NCBI GenBank assembly: GCA_902774915.1
Contig: CACYKH010000004.1
Coordinates: forward strand, 1-64,000
Length of the DNA: 64,000 bases
Source of the DNA: an uncultured Lachnospiraceae bacterium
GTDB taxonomy: Bacteria > Bacillota > Clostridia > Lachnospirales > Lachnospiraceae
Direction: 5' to 3'
Made by a program: the position numbers and the translations under genes. The notes below the pieces were generated by a model, which saw only the letters and a program-made list of their open reading frames with translations, ran no database searches and had not been told where the DNA came from. Positions 27,579 to 37,377 of this stretch are shown here, in pieces; positions within the stretch are counted from its first letter, which is position 1, and each line of letters opens with the position of its first letter.

Positions 27579-30380
27579 TTGAATTTCAGTAAAGAAAGCG
27601 TTAAGAAAAAACAAGATAAGCTTCTTTCAAGAACCAGAAGGTTTGAAAGAAGATTCTTTATAGAGATTTTCAAGGTAGTACTTGTCATCTTTGTGTTACT
27701 TGTTCTTATTATGGCAGGTGCTGGTTTTGGTATGATGAAGGGAATGCTGGATGATTCTCCGGATATCTCAACCATCAGTATTAAACCTAAGGGATTTAAG
27801 ACTATAATCTATGACCAGAACAACAAGGAACGTAACACACTTTCAACAGTTAATTCTAACCGTGTATATGTTTATTATGATGATATACCAGATCAGCTGG
27901 TCAATGCCTTTGTAGCTATCGAGGATGAAAGATTCTGGAGTCATAATGGTATTGATATGAGAGGTATCTTCAGAGCGCTGGTTAAGGACGTTATGGCTCG
28001 TAACTTCAACGAGGGTGCATCTACTATTACTCAGCAGCTCATTAAGAACCAGGTATTTGATGTTGGTATGAACGAGACCACCAAGATACAGAAGGTTGAA
28101 CGTAAGGTTCAGGAACAGTATCTTGCTATGGATCTTGAAAAGAGATATACAAAAGAGCAGATTGTTGAAGCATATCTGAATACAATCTATCTTGGACAGG
28201 GTTGTAATGGTGTTGAGGCGGCTGCTAACAGATACTTTGATAAATCTTGTGGCGACCTGACTATAGCAGAAATGTCTGTTATCGCAGCTATTACAAAGAA
28301 CCCTTATGGATATGACCCTGTTGTATTCCCAGAAGAGAATAATAAGCGTCGTAAGTTTGTACTTGATAAGATGCTTAAATTTGAATACATAACAGAAGAT
28401 GAATACGAAGAGGCATTAAATGATGATGTTTATGAGCGTATTCAGAAGATCAAGCAGACTAACGATGAGAATTTTGAGTATAACTCATACTATACTGATG
28501 ACCTGATGCGTAAGCTCAACAAAGACTTCCAGGAAATGTACGATATGACAGAACAGGAAGCTTATGATGAGATTTATACAGGTGGATACAGTGTTTACTC
28601 AGTTCAGGATTATAATATCCAGACTATAGTTGATACAGTTATCAATGATTCGTCATATTATCCAGACAGTACATCAGTTGCTCTTAACTACAAGCTGACA
28701 CTTCTTGGAAATGACGGAATAACAACTTATAACTATGATACAAATACTCTGCTTACTTACTATAGACAGCAGACAGAGAATTCTAAATATAATAACATTT
28801 ATCCTTCCGAAGAGGATGCAAGAGCAGCGGCAGATACCTATAAAGAGGCTATGCTGGATGAGACGGGTGCGACATTCCTGAACGAAGAGTTCAAGACTGC
28901 AGTTCAGCCTCAGGCTTCATTTGTTGTTATAGATCAGAAGACTGGTTTTGTAAAAGCTATCGGTGGTGGTAGAGGAGAAAAGACAGAAAACCTTGGTTTT
29001 GACCGAGCTACAAATGCTAAACGTCAGCCGGGTTCTACATTTAAGGTTCTTGCGGCATTCCTTCCATATATCGATACTGAAGGAAGTCTTGCTTCATGTT
29101 TTGATGATAAGGCTTATTCTTTCGAAAATGGAACACCTGTTAAGAACTGGTACGGTGGATACAGAGGCCCTAGTTCGCTTCGTGATGCAATCAGGGATTC
29201 TATGAATATCATCGCTGTTCAGACTATCACAGCAGTTACACCTGAAGTTGCTTATGATTATCTGATGAAGGAAGGCTTTACAACCATCGTTGATAAAGAG
29301 ATTGGTGCTGATGGAGATGTTTATTCGGATATCCAGCAGGCAACAGCTCTTGGTGGTCTTACATATGGTATTACAAACCTTGAGATAACAGCTGCTTATG
29401 CTGGTATTGCTAACATGGGTAAATATACAGAACCTGTTTATTATGACAGGGTTTATGATCATGATGGTAATCTGGTTATAGATAACAGAGAACCTGTTGA
29501 AAGACAGCATGAGATGTGTAAAGCTACAACAGCTTATCAGCTTATTGATGCCATGAAGGATGTTGTTACATCTGGTACAGGTACCAGAGCAAACCTGACA
29601 AGTGGTATTAAGTGTGCGGGTAAGACAGGTACAACATCACAGTCTTATGACCTCTGGTTCTGTGGAATGACTCCTTATTATACAGCTTCTGTGTGGTTTG
29701 GATACGATTCAAACGTTACAGTTAATACAAATAACCATAAGGTTATGTGGCGTGATATTATGGATAAGATTGCCATAATGGAAAACCAGGATCCTGAAAA
29801 AGACTGGGATAAGCCAGATGGTCTTGTAGAAGCTACGGTATGTAAGATAACAGGTCTTAAACCTATAGACAGTTGTCCAACATGTACTGACCTATGTGAC
29901 AAAGACCATATACCTACAAAGATATGTAAGGGTCACATGAACAAGATTGTTATTTGTACCGAGTCCCATATGCAGGCAACAAATACTTGTCCTGATACGG
30001 TTGAATATACTATCACTTATAATGATGATGGTGATGGTGAGATTATCGGCGCAGATTTCGAATATGATAAATCTATATTCACATCTAAATGTCCACTTCA
30101 TCCTGAGGTTGAGGGAGGACTTAAGATAACTTCGTGGGCAGATACAGGCGGAACAATTTCTGATTCTGTTGTGGCATCTCCAGAAAGTGATGTTACATTC
30201 TACATCACTCCAAGTGAGGGCTATGCCATCAGAGATGTAACGGTTGATGATGTAAGTGTGGGTGCGGTTTCTGAGTACACATTTACAGCTGTTAATTCAG
30301 AACATACAATTTACGCATATTTCACACCTGTTGGCGGTGAGGCACCGGCTGATGATGGTGGTGGAGAGAGTGCGGAATAA
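27579..30380 (+). CDS. Class A penicillin-binding protein with C-terminal Cys-rich and beta-repeat domains
   Basis: 933 residues, bifunctional peptidoglycan synthase. A membrane anchor is at about 34-54. The GT51 transglycosylase has EDERFWSHNGID and GASTITQQLIKN. The transpeptidase has SxxK in RQPGSTFKVL (about 485), SMN in RDSMNIIAVQ and KTGTT near 682. After about 750 there is a Cys-rich segment (SCPTCTDLCDKDH, TKICKGH, TNTCPD, SKCPLHP), then a beta-repeat module (ITPSEGYAIRDVTVDD, HTIYAYFTP) and an Asp/Gly tail. The start is TTG 27579, preceded by CGGAGG. It is longer than typical PBP1a. Confidence 0.93.
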   Translation: MNFSKESVKKKQDKLLSRTRRFERRFFIEIFKVVLVIFVLLVLIMAGAGFGMMKGMLDDSPDISTISIKPKGFKTIIYDQNNKERNTLSTVNSNRVYVYYDDIPDQLVNAFVAIEDERFWSHNGIDMRGIFRALVKDVMARNFNEGASTITQQLIKNQVFDVGMNETTKIQKVERKVQEQYLAMDLEKRYTKEQIVEAYLNTIYLGQGCNGVEAAANRYFDKSCGDLTIAEMSVIAAITKNPYGYDPVVFPEENNKRRKFVLDKMLKFEYITEDEYEEALNDDVYERIQKIKQTNDENFEYNSYYTDDLMRKLNKDFQEMYDMTEQEAYDEIYTGGYSVYSVQDYNIQTIVDTVINDSSYYPDSTSVALNYKLTLLGNDGITTYNYDTNTLLTYYRQQTENSKYNNIYPSEEDARAAADTYKEAMLDETGATFLNEEFKTAVQPQASFVVIDQKTGFVKAIGGGRGEKTENLGFDRATNAKRQPGSTFKVLAAFLPYIDTEGSLASCFDDKAYSFENGTPVKNWYGGYRGPSSLRDAIRDSMNIIAVQTITAVTPEVAYDYLMKEGFTTIVDKEIGADGDVYSDIQQATALGGLTYGITNLEITAAYAGIANMGKYTEPVYYDRVYDHDGNLVIDNREPVERQHEMCKATTAYQLIDAMKDVVTSGTGTRANLTSGIKCAGKTGTTSQSYDLWFCGMTPYYTASVWFGYDSNVTVNTNNHKVMWRDIMDKIAIMENQDPEKDWDKPDGLVEATVCKITGLKPIDSCPTCTDLCDKDHIPTKICKGHMNKIVICTESHMQATNTCPDTVEYTITYNDDGDGEIIGADFEYDKSIFTSKCPLHPEVEGGLKITSWADTGGTISDSVVASPESDVTFYITPSEGYAIRDVTVDDVSVGAVSEYTFTAVNSEHTIYAYFTPVGGEAPADDGGGESAE

Positions 30381-30381
30381 C

Positions 30382-30411
30382 AAAAAGACAGGGTAATTCC
30401 CTGTCTTTTTT
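30382..30411 (+). terminator. Terminator after the PBP gene
   Basis: Twelve-base stem AAAAAGACAGGG / CCCTGTCTTTTT with loop TAATT (30382-30410), directly after the stop codon and followed by T residues. Confidence 0.93.
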
Positions 30412-30458
30412 GTTGGTAACCAAATAATGCTTTTTTTATGGGGAGAGGGGGTTTGTTT

Positions 30459-30863
30459 ATGAAACGAGAATTATCATATGATACAAATAATATGATAGAG
30501 ATGCTTAAAGTCTTGAGATTAGTTCTTTTGGATATTGATGCCTTCAATATCTTTAGCTCCAGTTCTGACAGAAAAGTAACTTTATTTGTGAATCTAAAGA
30601 ATCTGATAAGAATCGAGAAAACATCTAAAACTTATAAGTTTGTATTTTCAGATTATGTGAAACTTTTAGATGCAAGACCTGCAAGAAAGATTCTCGGTCA
30701 TGAAGAAATGAGATACTTTATTCCTCTCAATAGAAGGGATGTTATTAATCCGTCATACATTGGAATGGTGGATGAGAGTGGTGTCCATCTAAAAGGGCAA
30801 AAAGAAGCAATTAAGGTGTCCAGATCCTGCCGTCATAAGCTTGAGAAATATTTCCATATCTGA
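30459..30863 (+). CDS. LytTR-like DNA-binding protein without receiver domain
   Basis: 134 residues. The C-terminal half (RYFIPLNRRDVINPSYIGMV ... HLKGQKEAIKVSRSCRHKLEKYF) resembles the end of a LytTR DNA-binding domain, in which a conserved basic residue and Asn precede a beta-hairpin and the 'VSR..R..L' helix. There is no phospho-receiver or membrane segment. GAGAGGGGG before the ATG at 30459 decides the start; an in-frame ATG lies at 30438. It stands alone between the PBP terminator and the pyrimidine operon. The assignment is from pattern memory and moderate. Confidence 0.55.
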   Translation: MKRELSYDTNNMIEMLKVLRLVLLDIDAFNIFSSSSDRKVTLFVNLKNLIRIEKTSKTYKFVFSDYVKLLDARPARKILGHEEMRYFIPLNRRDVINPSYIGMVDESGVHLKGQKEAIKVSRSCRHKLEKYFHI

Positions 30864-30946
30864 TACAATTACAAAGTGGCTCTGCTGACAGATGCCCCAC
30901 TAAAATAGTATAGTTTAGTAGTTTCTAAACAAGGAAAGGAATAGAT

Positions 30947-31867
30947 ATGATATCTAAACTTATAAACGAAATCAAAAAGAAAAATGCACCTATCGTGGTT
31001 GGTCTTGATCCACAGCTTTCATTTGTTCCGGAAGAAATCCTTAACAAGTGGTATGCTGAAAAGGGAGAGACTCTCGAGGCAATTGGAGAAGCCATATATG
31101 AATATAATGTTGGCCTTATGGACAGCGTTAGTGATCTCATCCCAGCGGTTAAGCCACAGATAGCAATGTATGAACAGTTTGGAATTCCTGGACTTGTTGC
31201 ATATAAAAAGACTGTAGAGTATGCCCACAGCAAAGGACTTGTTGTTATAGGAGATATCAAAAGAGGCGATATTGGTTCAACTTCAACGGCATATGCCGTT
31301 GGACATATTGGAACTGTTAAGATTGGAGATAAGAGCATAAAGCCTTTTGATGAGGATATTGTTACAGTTAATCCTTATCTTGGTTCCGATGGTGTTAAGC
31401 CATTTGTTGATGTTTGCAACTCTGATGATAGAGGCATTTTTGTACTCGTAAAAACCTCTAATCCTTCTTCAGGAGAGCTTCAGGATAAGGAAACAGATGG
31501 AACTCCTATTTATGAAGTGGTTGCTGAAAAGGTAAATGAATGGGGCGCTGAGTCTATGGATGGCGATTACAGTAATGTAGGTGCGGTTGTTGGTGCCACA
31601 TATCCAGAAATGGGTGTTCGTCTCAGAAAGCTTATGCCTAAGACTTATATCCTTGTGCCAGGTTACGGAGCACAGGGCGGAAGTGGTAAGGATCTTAAGG
31701 GATTCTTCAACGAAGATGGTCTCGGAGCAATCGTAAATTCATCAAGAGGAATCATTGCAGCTTACAAAAATGAAAAGTATGCTGGTATGGACTACAAGGA
31801 AGCAGCAAGGGCTGCAACTATCGATATGATAGAAGATATAAGAGTAAACGCATTAGGAGCTAACTAA
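30947..31867 (+). CDS. pyrF: Orotidine 5'-phosphate decarboxylase, type 2
   Basis: 306 residues; makes UMP from OMP, the last step of pyrimidine synthesis. The longer type-2 form is recognised by IVVGLDPQLSFVPEE at the start and the catalytic DxKRxDI in VVIGDIKRGDIGSTSTAYA. The C-terminal phosphate-binding part reads ILVPGYGAQGGSGKDL. The start follows AAGGAAAGGA. It leads a compact pyrF-pyrK-pyrD group with gaps of one base or less. Confidence 0.95.
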   Translation: MISKLINEIKKKNAPIVVGLDPQLSFVPEEILNKWYAEKGETLEAIGEAIYEYNVGLMDSVSDLIPAVKPQIAMYEQFGIPGLVAYKKTVEYAHSKGLVVIGDIKRGDIGSTSTAYAVGHIGTVKIGDKSIKPFDEDIVTVNPYLGSDGVKPFVDVCNSDDRGIFVLVKTSNPSSGELQDKETDGTPIYEVVAEKVNEWGAESMDGDYSNVGAVVGATYPEMGVRLRKLMPKTYILVPGYGAQGGSGKDLKGFFNEDGLGAIVNSSRGIIAAYKNEKYAGMDYKEAARAATIDMIEDIRVNALGAN

Positions 31868-31868
31868 A

Positions 31869-32645
31869 ATGGTTGAAATGTACGCTGATATAACTAAACA
31901 GGAGCATCTGGTAGATGACATTTTCAGTATGATCCTTCGCTGCCCAGCTATAAGTGAGGTGGCTCATAGTGGACAGTTTGTTTCTGTATATTCAAAGGAC
32001 AGTGCAAGGCTTCTTCCAAGACCTATCAGTATCTGTGAGGTAGATAAGAAGGCTGGTACTATCAGACTTGTTTATAGAACTGTTGGTGCCGGAACTACAG
32101 AGTTCAGTGGCTATAAAAAGGGCGACAGTCTTAAAGTAGTTGGTCCTATTGGAAATGGATACGAGCTAAACAGTTCTCATCCTATTCTCATGGGTGGAGG
32201 AATTGGAATCCCACCTATGCTTGAGCTTGCTAAGGAGTTCAGCGCTAAGGGACTGTCAAAGAATGATATATCTGTAATCCTAGGATATAGAGATAATACA
32301 TTTCTATTAAATGAATTCAAGAAGATTGCTACTGTTTATATTTCCAGTGATTCTGGAAGCGTTGGAACCAAGGGTACAGTCATTGATGCGGCTAAAGAGA
32401 ATGTGGTTACAGGAGATGCAATCTATGCATGTGGTCCTAAGCCTATGCTTAAGGCAATCAAAGCTTATGCTTATGAAAAGGATGTGCCTGCATTCATTTC
32501 TCTGGAAGAGAGAATGGCTTGTGGTATCGGTGCATGTCTTGCATGTGTTTGCAAATCTGTAGACGTAGATGATCATTCAAAGGTTAATAATAAGAGAATA
32601 TGCGTGGACGGACCTGTGTTTAATGCAGAGGAGGTGGAGCTGTAA
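31869..32645 (+). CDS. pyrK: Dihydroorotate dehydrogenase electron-transfer subunit
   Basis: 258 residues. FAD/2Fe-2S subunit that couples PyrD-B to NAD. The flavin site has RPISICEVD and the NAD-domain GGGIGIPPMLELAKEF. The 2Fe-2S ligands are in ERMACGIGACLACVCK (CxxxxCxxC) with a later Cys in KRICVDGPVF. Its stop shares a base with the pyrD start (32645), the usual tight coupling of the two subunits. Confidence 0.95.
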   Translation: MVEMYADITKQEHLVDDIFSMILRCPAISEVAHSGQFVSVYSKDSARLLPRPISICEVDKKAGTIRLVYRTVGAGTTEFSGYKKGDSLKVVGPIGNGYELNSSHPILMGGGIGIPPMLELAKEFSAKGLSKNDISVILGYRDNTFLLNEFKKIATVYISSDSGSVGTKGTVIDAAKENVVTGDAIYACGPKPMLKAIKAYAYEKDVPAFISLEERMACGIGACLACVCKSVDVDDHSKVNNKRICVDGPVFNAEEVEL

Positions 32646-33550
32646 TGGATACATCTGTAAAGATTTGTGGAGTTACAATGAAAAATCCAGTTACTGTTGC
32701 CTCTGGAACATTTGGCTCAGGTATGGAGTATAGCCAGTTTGTTGATCTGGAAAAGCTGGGAGCAGTTACAACTAAGGGAGTTGCAATAACTCCATGGGAG
32801 GGAAATCCTACTCCTAGAGTTGCTGAGGTTTATGGTGGTATGTTAAATGCTATCGGTCTTCAGAATCCAGGTGTGGATACATTTATTGAAAGAGACCTTG
32901 CATTCCTCGAGAAAGTGGATACAAAGGTTATTGTAAATGTATGTGGTCACTCAGTTAAGGAATATGAGGAATGTGTTGAGAGACTGGCGGATTGCGATAA
33001 TGTTGATCTGTTAGAGATTAATGTATCCTGTCCTAACGTAAAAGAGGGTGGGATTGCATTTGGCACAGATCCATCATCTCTGAATAACATAACTAAAGCT
33101 GTTAAGAGCAAGGCTAAACAGCCTATCATAATGAAGCTCAGTCCTAATGTAACTGATATTACTGAAATGGCAAGAGCGGCGGTTGATGGTGGAGCAGATG
33201 CGCTTTCACTTATCAATACCATCACTGGAATGAAGATAGATATCTATAGAAGAGCTTTTGCTCTTGCGAATAAGACAGGTGGAATGTCTGGTCCTGCAGT
33301 TAAACCAGTAGCTATAAGAATGGTTCATCAGGTTGCTAATGCGGTTGATGTGCCTATTATAGGTATGGGTGGAATAATGACCGCTGAGGATGCGATAGAA
33401 TTTATAATGGCTGGAGCAACAGCAGTTTCTGTTGGTACAAGCAATTTTAATGATCCAACTGTTACAAGTAAAATAGTAGACGGAATAGAAGAGTTTATGA
33501 AGAGTCAGGGTATTGAATCACTGGATGAGATACGTGGCTGTGTAAAATAA
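32645..33550 (+). CDS. pyrD: Dihydroorotate dehydrogenase catalytic subunit (class 1B)
   Basis: 301 residues. Oxidises dihydroorotate to orotate. The FMN domain has NPVTVASGTFGSG and GVAITPWEGNPTPRV; the active-site base Cys is in LEINVSCPNVKEGG. The C-terminal FMN phosphate loop is GMGGIMTAEDAIEF. Class 1B is supported by the adjacent PyrK. ATG overlaps the pyrK stop. carB, for the first step of the pathway, lies 18 kb to the left on the other strand. Confidence 0.96.
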   Translation: MDTSVKICGVTMKNPVTVASGTFGSGMEYSQFVDLEKLGAVTTKGVAITPWEGNPTPRVAEVYGGMLNAIGLQNPGVDTFIERDLAFLEKVDTKVIVNVCGHSVKEYEECVERLADCDNVDLLEINVSCPNVKEGGIAFGTDPSSLNNITKAVKSKAKQPIIMKLSPNVTDITEMARAAVDGGADALSLINTITGMKIDIYRRAFALANKTGGMSGPAVKPVAIRMVHQVANAVDVPIIGMGGIMTAEDAIEFIMAGATAVSVGTSNFNDPTVTSKIVDGIEEFMKSQGIESLDEIRGCVK

Positions 33551-33565
33551 TCTTTAGGAAAAGAA

Positions 33566-33880
33566 ATGGCATTAAAGAAGAAAAAAGGTTATCAATTTTC
33601 AGATGAAGTAATTTCACGAGACGCGGTAACATCACTTATTTTTGGTGTTACCGGACTCATCTGTATTATATTTGTGGTTGTAATGGGCATTGTGCTTAAG
33701 GGAGAAGTTCCTTTTGAAATGGGAGCTCTGCTTTTGGCTGCTGGAATAATGGCTATTACCGGAGTTATTTTTGGATTTCTTTCATACAGAGATTCTGATG
33801 GAGGAATCCTGAGTAAGAGATGGTCTGTGATCATCTCTATCATAGATATAGCATTACTTGTGGTTCTATATCTGATATAG
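33566..33880 (+). CDS. Small membrane protein, unknown function
   Basis: 104 residues. A Lys-rich start (ALKKKKGYQFSDE) is followed by three hydrophobic segments at about 23-45, 52-73 and 84-104, with YRDSDGGILSKRWS between the last two. I do not recognise the function, although short proteins of this layout are common in Lachnospiraceae. It lies 15 bases after pyrD and just before the M29-like gene, so it probably belongs to the same transcript. Confidence 0.7.
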   Translation: MALKKKKGYQFSDEVISRDAVTSLIFGVTGLICIIFVVVMGIVLKGEVPFEMGALLLAAGIMAITGVIFGFLSYRDSDGGILSKRWSVIISIIDIALLVVLYLI

Positions 33881-33920
33881 TAGGTTGCTTGAATTATGTA
33901 AACTAAATCGGAGTTTGTTG

Positions 33921-35957
33921 ATGGACGAAAAATTATTAGACGAAAGATTGCTTCTTGCTAAGGCAAGGATAAAAGAAATACCAGAGGAATTATCAGGTGT
34001 CACTGCAAATGACGCCTGTGATTATCTGGGTTTTTTTATTTCTAAATCTAAATATATAAGCTATATGCTGGATGTTTATGAGAATATATCTGCTTATACA
34101 GATGCTGTTAATAATAAGAAGATGTATGAGGATATACTTCCAGAGAATTACGCATCTTCATTCAGTAATCCTGATTATGCTGAAGAAAAGATGGGAGTGA
34201 TGGGAAGTGTATTTTCCTACATTTCTGCTGAATTGCAGGGGCTTCCCGGACTGATTTTTGATGACAAAAAGCAGCAGATAGTCTGCCTTCTTGAACTGTT
34301 CCTTATGATCTATTATCTCTTTGAAAGTGGGGATGAGATTAAACTGACTAATATTGAGGAAACAATTCAGTATTATGTTTCTGACTATATAGAAGATGTT
34401 ATGCGAGACAGGATGGAGGATTGCTACATACCAGAGCGTGGGGTGGCATTTGACATTATTAAGAATGGGGATCTGGGTAACACAGATTATCTTTATAAGT
34501 ATGGAGAATATATTTCTGATTCGGAGATCAGGCTGGCGGAATATATGAATTCTCTTTCTGATGAAAAGATAGAATCTCTTGCTGCAGTTTATACAGATGG
34601 CTTTAGACGTGGCTTTGATACCATGGGCATTTCCTTTGAGGGAAAGAACAGTGTTTGGATAAGATACCACATTGGTCAGGAAAGACTTGTCAGACAGGCG
34701 GCTAAGAATTTTGAGGACATGGGCCTTAAGGTAATAGTTTGCAGATGCGCAATAAACCGTTCAATCAGACGACAGGTGGTGAAGCAGGGGTATGAATCAA
34801 CTTCTCCAAATAAACAATTTGAATATGATCACAGAAATGATGATCGCATCTTCCTTGATGGTAAATTTGTTAATAAGAGAATCGAAGCTGCCGAGGCGGT
34901 ATCTAAAGAACTTGCTGAATATATGACGGGATTTGCTGGTCCGGCTGTAATAGAGACATTTGGAGAAGAACTGTTTTCACCAGTGGCCAAGGAGAGTGTT
35001 GAAGGCTATAACGATAAACAGCAGGAGCTTGTTACAAAGCTTTATTCCAAGCTGGGAGCGATATCTAATAAATACCTGCCGGGAGATTCTTATAGCTTCA
35101 CTATAATTGCATTTCCTATGCCTGATATTGGTGAAGACTTTGAAAAGATTTTTGATGAGACCATAATCATTAATTCTCTTGATAATGAGAAATATAAGAA
35201 AATCCAGCAGAGTATTATAGATGTACTGGATCAGGCTGATGTTGTAAGGGTTGTTGGAATGAATGGCAACCGCACTGACATGACAGTTAAGATGAGAGAG
35301 CTTGTGAATCCTGAAAAGGAAACTCAATTTGAAAACTGTACAGCGGACGTTAATATTCCGCTGGGAGAGGTGTTTACATCTCCAGTTCTTAAGGGCACTC
35401 ATGGAGTACTAAATGTCAGCAGCTCTTATTTGAATGGATATAATTTCAAGGATATTGAGCTTGTATTTGAGGATGGAGTGGTTAAGGGTTACAGCTGTAA
35501 GAATTTTGATGATGAAGAATCCGGAAAAAGATATATTAAGGAAAATATACTCTTTAATCATGAATTCCTGCCTATAGGTGAGTTTGCTATAGGAACAAAT
35601 ACATATGCATATACCGTGGCTCATAAATATAATATACTTGATAAGCTTCCAATACTTATTGTGGAAAAGACAGGACCGCATTTTGCTGTGGGAGATACCT
35701 GCTACAGTCATGCGGAGGACCATGCAGTCTTTAATCCTGATGGAAAAGAAATTATCAGCCGTGAGAACGATTTCTCTCTTCTCAGGGATACAGAACCTGA
35801 AAAGGCTTACTTTAATTGCCATACGGATATTACTATTCCATATAATGAGCTGGGAAGACTGTATGCAGTTGGTCATGACGGAACAGAAACAGATATTATT
35901 GTCGAAGGTAAATTTGTACTTCCAGGTACTGAGGAGTTAAATAAAGCCTATGAATAA
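33921..35957 (+). CDS. M29-family aminopeptidase-like protein with long N-terminal extension
   Basis: 678 residues. The C-terminal part carries motifs of M29 metallo-aminopeptidases: MTVKMRELVNPEKE, NIPLGEVFTSPVLKG (metal-binding Glu), LPIGEFAIGTNTYA (Glu), EKTGPHFAVGDTCYSH (His) and CHTDITIPYNELGRLYAVGHDG (His/Asp). Classical M29 enzymes are about 400 residues, so some 270 N-terminal residues are extra and not recognised. CGGAG before the ATG at 33921 is chosen over the TTG at 33885. It is a cytoplasmic enzyme by composition, and the next gene overlaps it by 8 bases. Confidence 0.8.
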   Translation: MDEKLLDERLLLAKARIKEIPEELSGVTANDACDYLGFFISKSKYISYMLDVYENISAYTDAVNNKKMYEDILPENYASSFSNPDYAEEKMGVMGSVFSYISAELQGLPGLIFDDKKQQIVCLLELFLMIYYLFESGDEIKLTNIEETIQYYVSDYIEDVMRDRMEDCYIPERGVAFDIIKNGDLGNTDYLYKYGEYISDSEIRLAEYMNSLSDEKIESLAAVYTDGFRRGFDTMGISFEGKNSVWIRYHIGQERLVRQAAKNFEDMGLKVIVCRCAINRSIRRQVVKQGYESTSPNKQFEYDHRNDDRIFLDGKFVNKRIEAAEAVSKELAEYMTGFAGPAVIETFGEELFSPVAKESVEGYNDKQQELVTKLYSKLGAISNKYLPGDSYSFTIIAFPMPDIGEDFEKIFDETIIINSLDNEKYKKIQQSIIDVLDQADVVRVVGMNGNRTDMTVKMRELVNPEKETQFENCTADVNIPLGEVFTSPVLKGTHGVLNVSSSYLNGYNFKDIELVFEDGVVKGYSCKNFDDEESGKRYIKENILFNHEFLPIGEFAIGTNTYAYTVAHKYNILDKLPILIVEKTGPHFAVGDTCYSHAEDHAVFNPDGKEIISRENDFSLLRDTEPEKAYFNCHTDITIPYNELGRLYAVGHDGTETDIIVEGKFVLPGTEELNKAYE

Positions 35958-37311
35958 AATGGACATAATAGAAATAATTGAAAAGAAGAAGAATAAGAAA
36001 GAACTGACAAAGGAAGAAATTTATTTTTTTGTCGAGGGCGTTACTAACCAGTCTATTCCGGATTATCAGCAATCAGCCCTTCTTATGGCTATATGTATAA
36101 ACGGAATGAACTATAGAGAAATCAAAGATCTTACCATGGCCATGACTTATAGTGGATATACCCTAGACCTTACAAGTGTTCCTGGCGTAGTCCTTGATAA
36201 GCATTCAACAGGCGGAGTTGGAGATAAGACAACACTTATTATTGGACCTATAATGGCAAGCCTTGGGGTTCCAGTTGCGAAGATGAGTGGAAGAGGGCTT
36301 GGAATTACGGGAGGTACAATAGATAAACTGGAAGCTATCCCTGGTTTTTCTTCGAATGTAAGTGAAGAACAGTTTATCGAAGCTCTTACTAAAGTGGGAT
36401 TTGTAGACGGAGCTCAGACTAAAAGCTTTGCGCCTGCAGATAAATATCTCTATGCCTTAAGAGATGTTACAGGTACAGTTCAGAGTATTCCTTTGATTGT
36501 TTCCAGTATCATGAGCAAGAAGCTGGCGCTGTTTACAGACGGAATAGTTCTGGATGTAAAATGCGGAAGTGGTGCTTTCATGGAGACAAGAGAAGATGCC
36601 GAAGAACTTGCAGGTATTATGATAGAGGTTGGAAAGCTTGCTAAAAGAAAATGCAAGGCTGTTGTTTCGGATATGAATGAACCTCTTGGTTATACGGTGG
36701 GTAATATCCTGGAGGTTGTGGAGGCTGTTCAGTTCCTTAGGGGTACTGTTCAGAATCCAAGACTTAAGACTCTTGTAATTACCCTGTGCAGTGAAATGTA
36801 TAAGCTTTATCTGGAACAGAGTGAGGGTGTTCCTGAGATGACGGATGAGAAGATAGAAAAGCTTATCCTTAAATCCATAGATTCTGGTAAGGCTTATAAG
36901 AAGTTCAAAGAGTTCGTGACTAATCAGGGTGGAGATGTGTCCTTCATCAACAGTATTCCATATACTCTGGAAGAACTCGGAGAATCCTTCGTCAGTTCAG
37001 GATGTGTTGAAATAAAAGCAAAGAAGTCAGGAACCATATGTGGTATTACAGCTCATGAAGTCGGAAGGGCCTCTCAGGCGCTTGGCGCTGGAAGGATCAC
37101 CAAGGAAGATGAGATTGATATGGGAGCGGGCATTGTATTTAAAAAGACCGTTTCTGATGAGGTAAGTGAAGGTGATGTAATAGCTCTTATTTATGCCGAT
37201 GATAAATATAAACTAAAATCAGCAAAAAAGATGATGGAGAAGGCTATAACTATAAAAAGTGATCTAAAAGAGCCTATCCATAATGACATTATAATTTGCA
37301 AAAAAAATTGA
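35950..37311 (+). CDS. pdp: Pyrimidine-nucleoside phosphorylase
   Basis: 453 residues. Phosphorolysis of uridine, thymidine and related nucleosides. The signature SGRGLGITGGTIDKLEAIPG is complete; DKHSTGGVGDKTTL is the phosphate-binding region. The C-terminal domain includes ITAHEVGRASQALGAGR. The ATG at 35950 overlaps the preceding gene; ATG 35959 is an alternative. It sits at the end of the pyrimidine gene group, so salvage and synthesis are encoded together. The stop lies within the promoter of the next gene. Confidence 0.95.
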   Translation: MNKMDIIEIIEKKKNKKELTKEEIYFFVEGVTNQSIPDYQQSALLMAICINGMNYREIKDLTMAMTYSGYTLDLTSVPGVVLDKHSTGGVGDKTTLIIGPIMASLGVPVAKMSGRGLGITGGTIDKLEAIPGFSSNVSEEQFIEALTKVGFVDGAQTKSFAPADKYLYALRDVTGTVQSIPLIVSSIMSKKLALFTDGIVLDVKCGSGAFMETREDAEELAGIMIEVGKLAKRKCKAVVSDMNEPLGYTVGNILEVVEAVQFLRGTVQNPRLKTLVITLCSEMYKLYLEQSEGVPEMTDEKIEKLILKSIDSGKAYKKFKEFVTNQGGDVSFINSIPYTLEELGESFVSSGCVEIKAKKSGTICGITAHEVGRASQALGAGRITKEDEIDMGAGIVFKKTVSDEVSEGDVIALIYADDKYKLKSAKKMMEKAITIKSDLKEPIHNDIIICKKN

Positions 37312-37336
37312 ATGTGATTACACAATAAGGTATAAT
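37308..37336 (+). promoter_or_regulatory. Promoter of pspA
   Basis: -35 TTGAAT (37308-37313), 17-base spacer, perfect -10 TATAAT (37331-37336). It overlaps the last codon of pdp. Confidence 0.7.
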
Positions 37337-37377
37337 TACGGATGTAGTTTAAAAGACAAATTAGGGAGGATTTAAAA

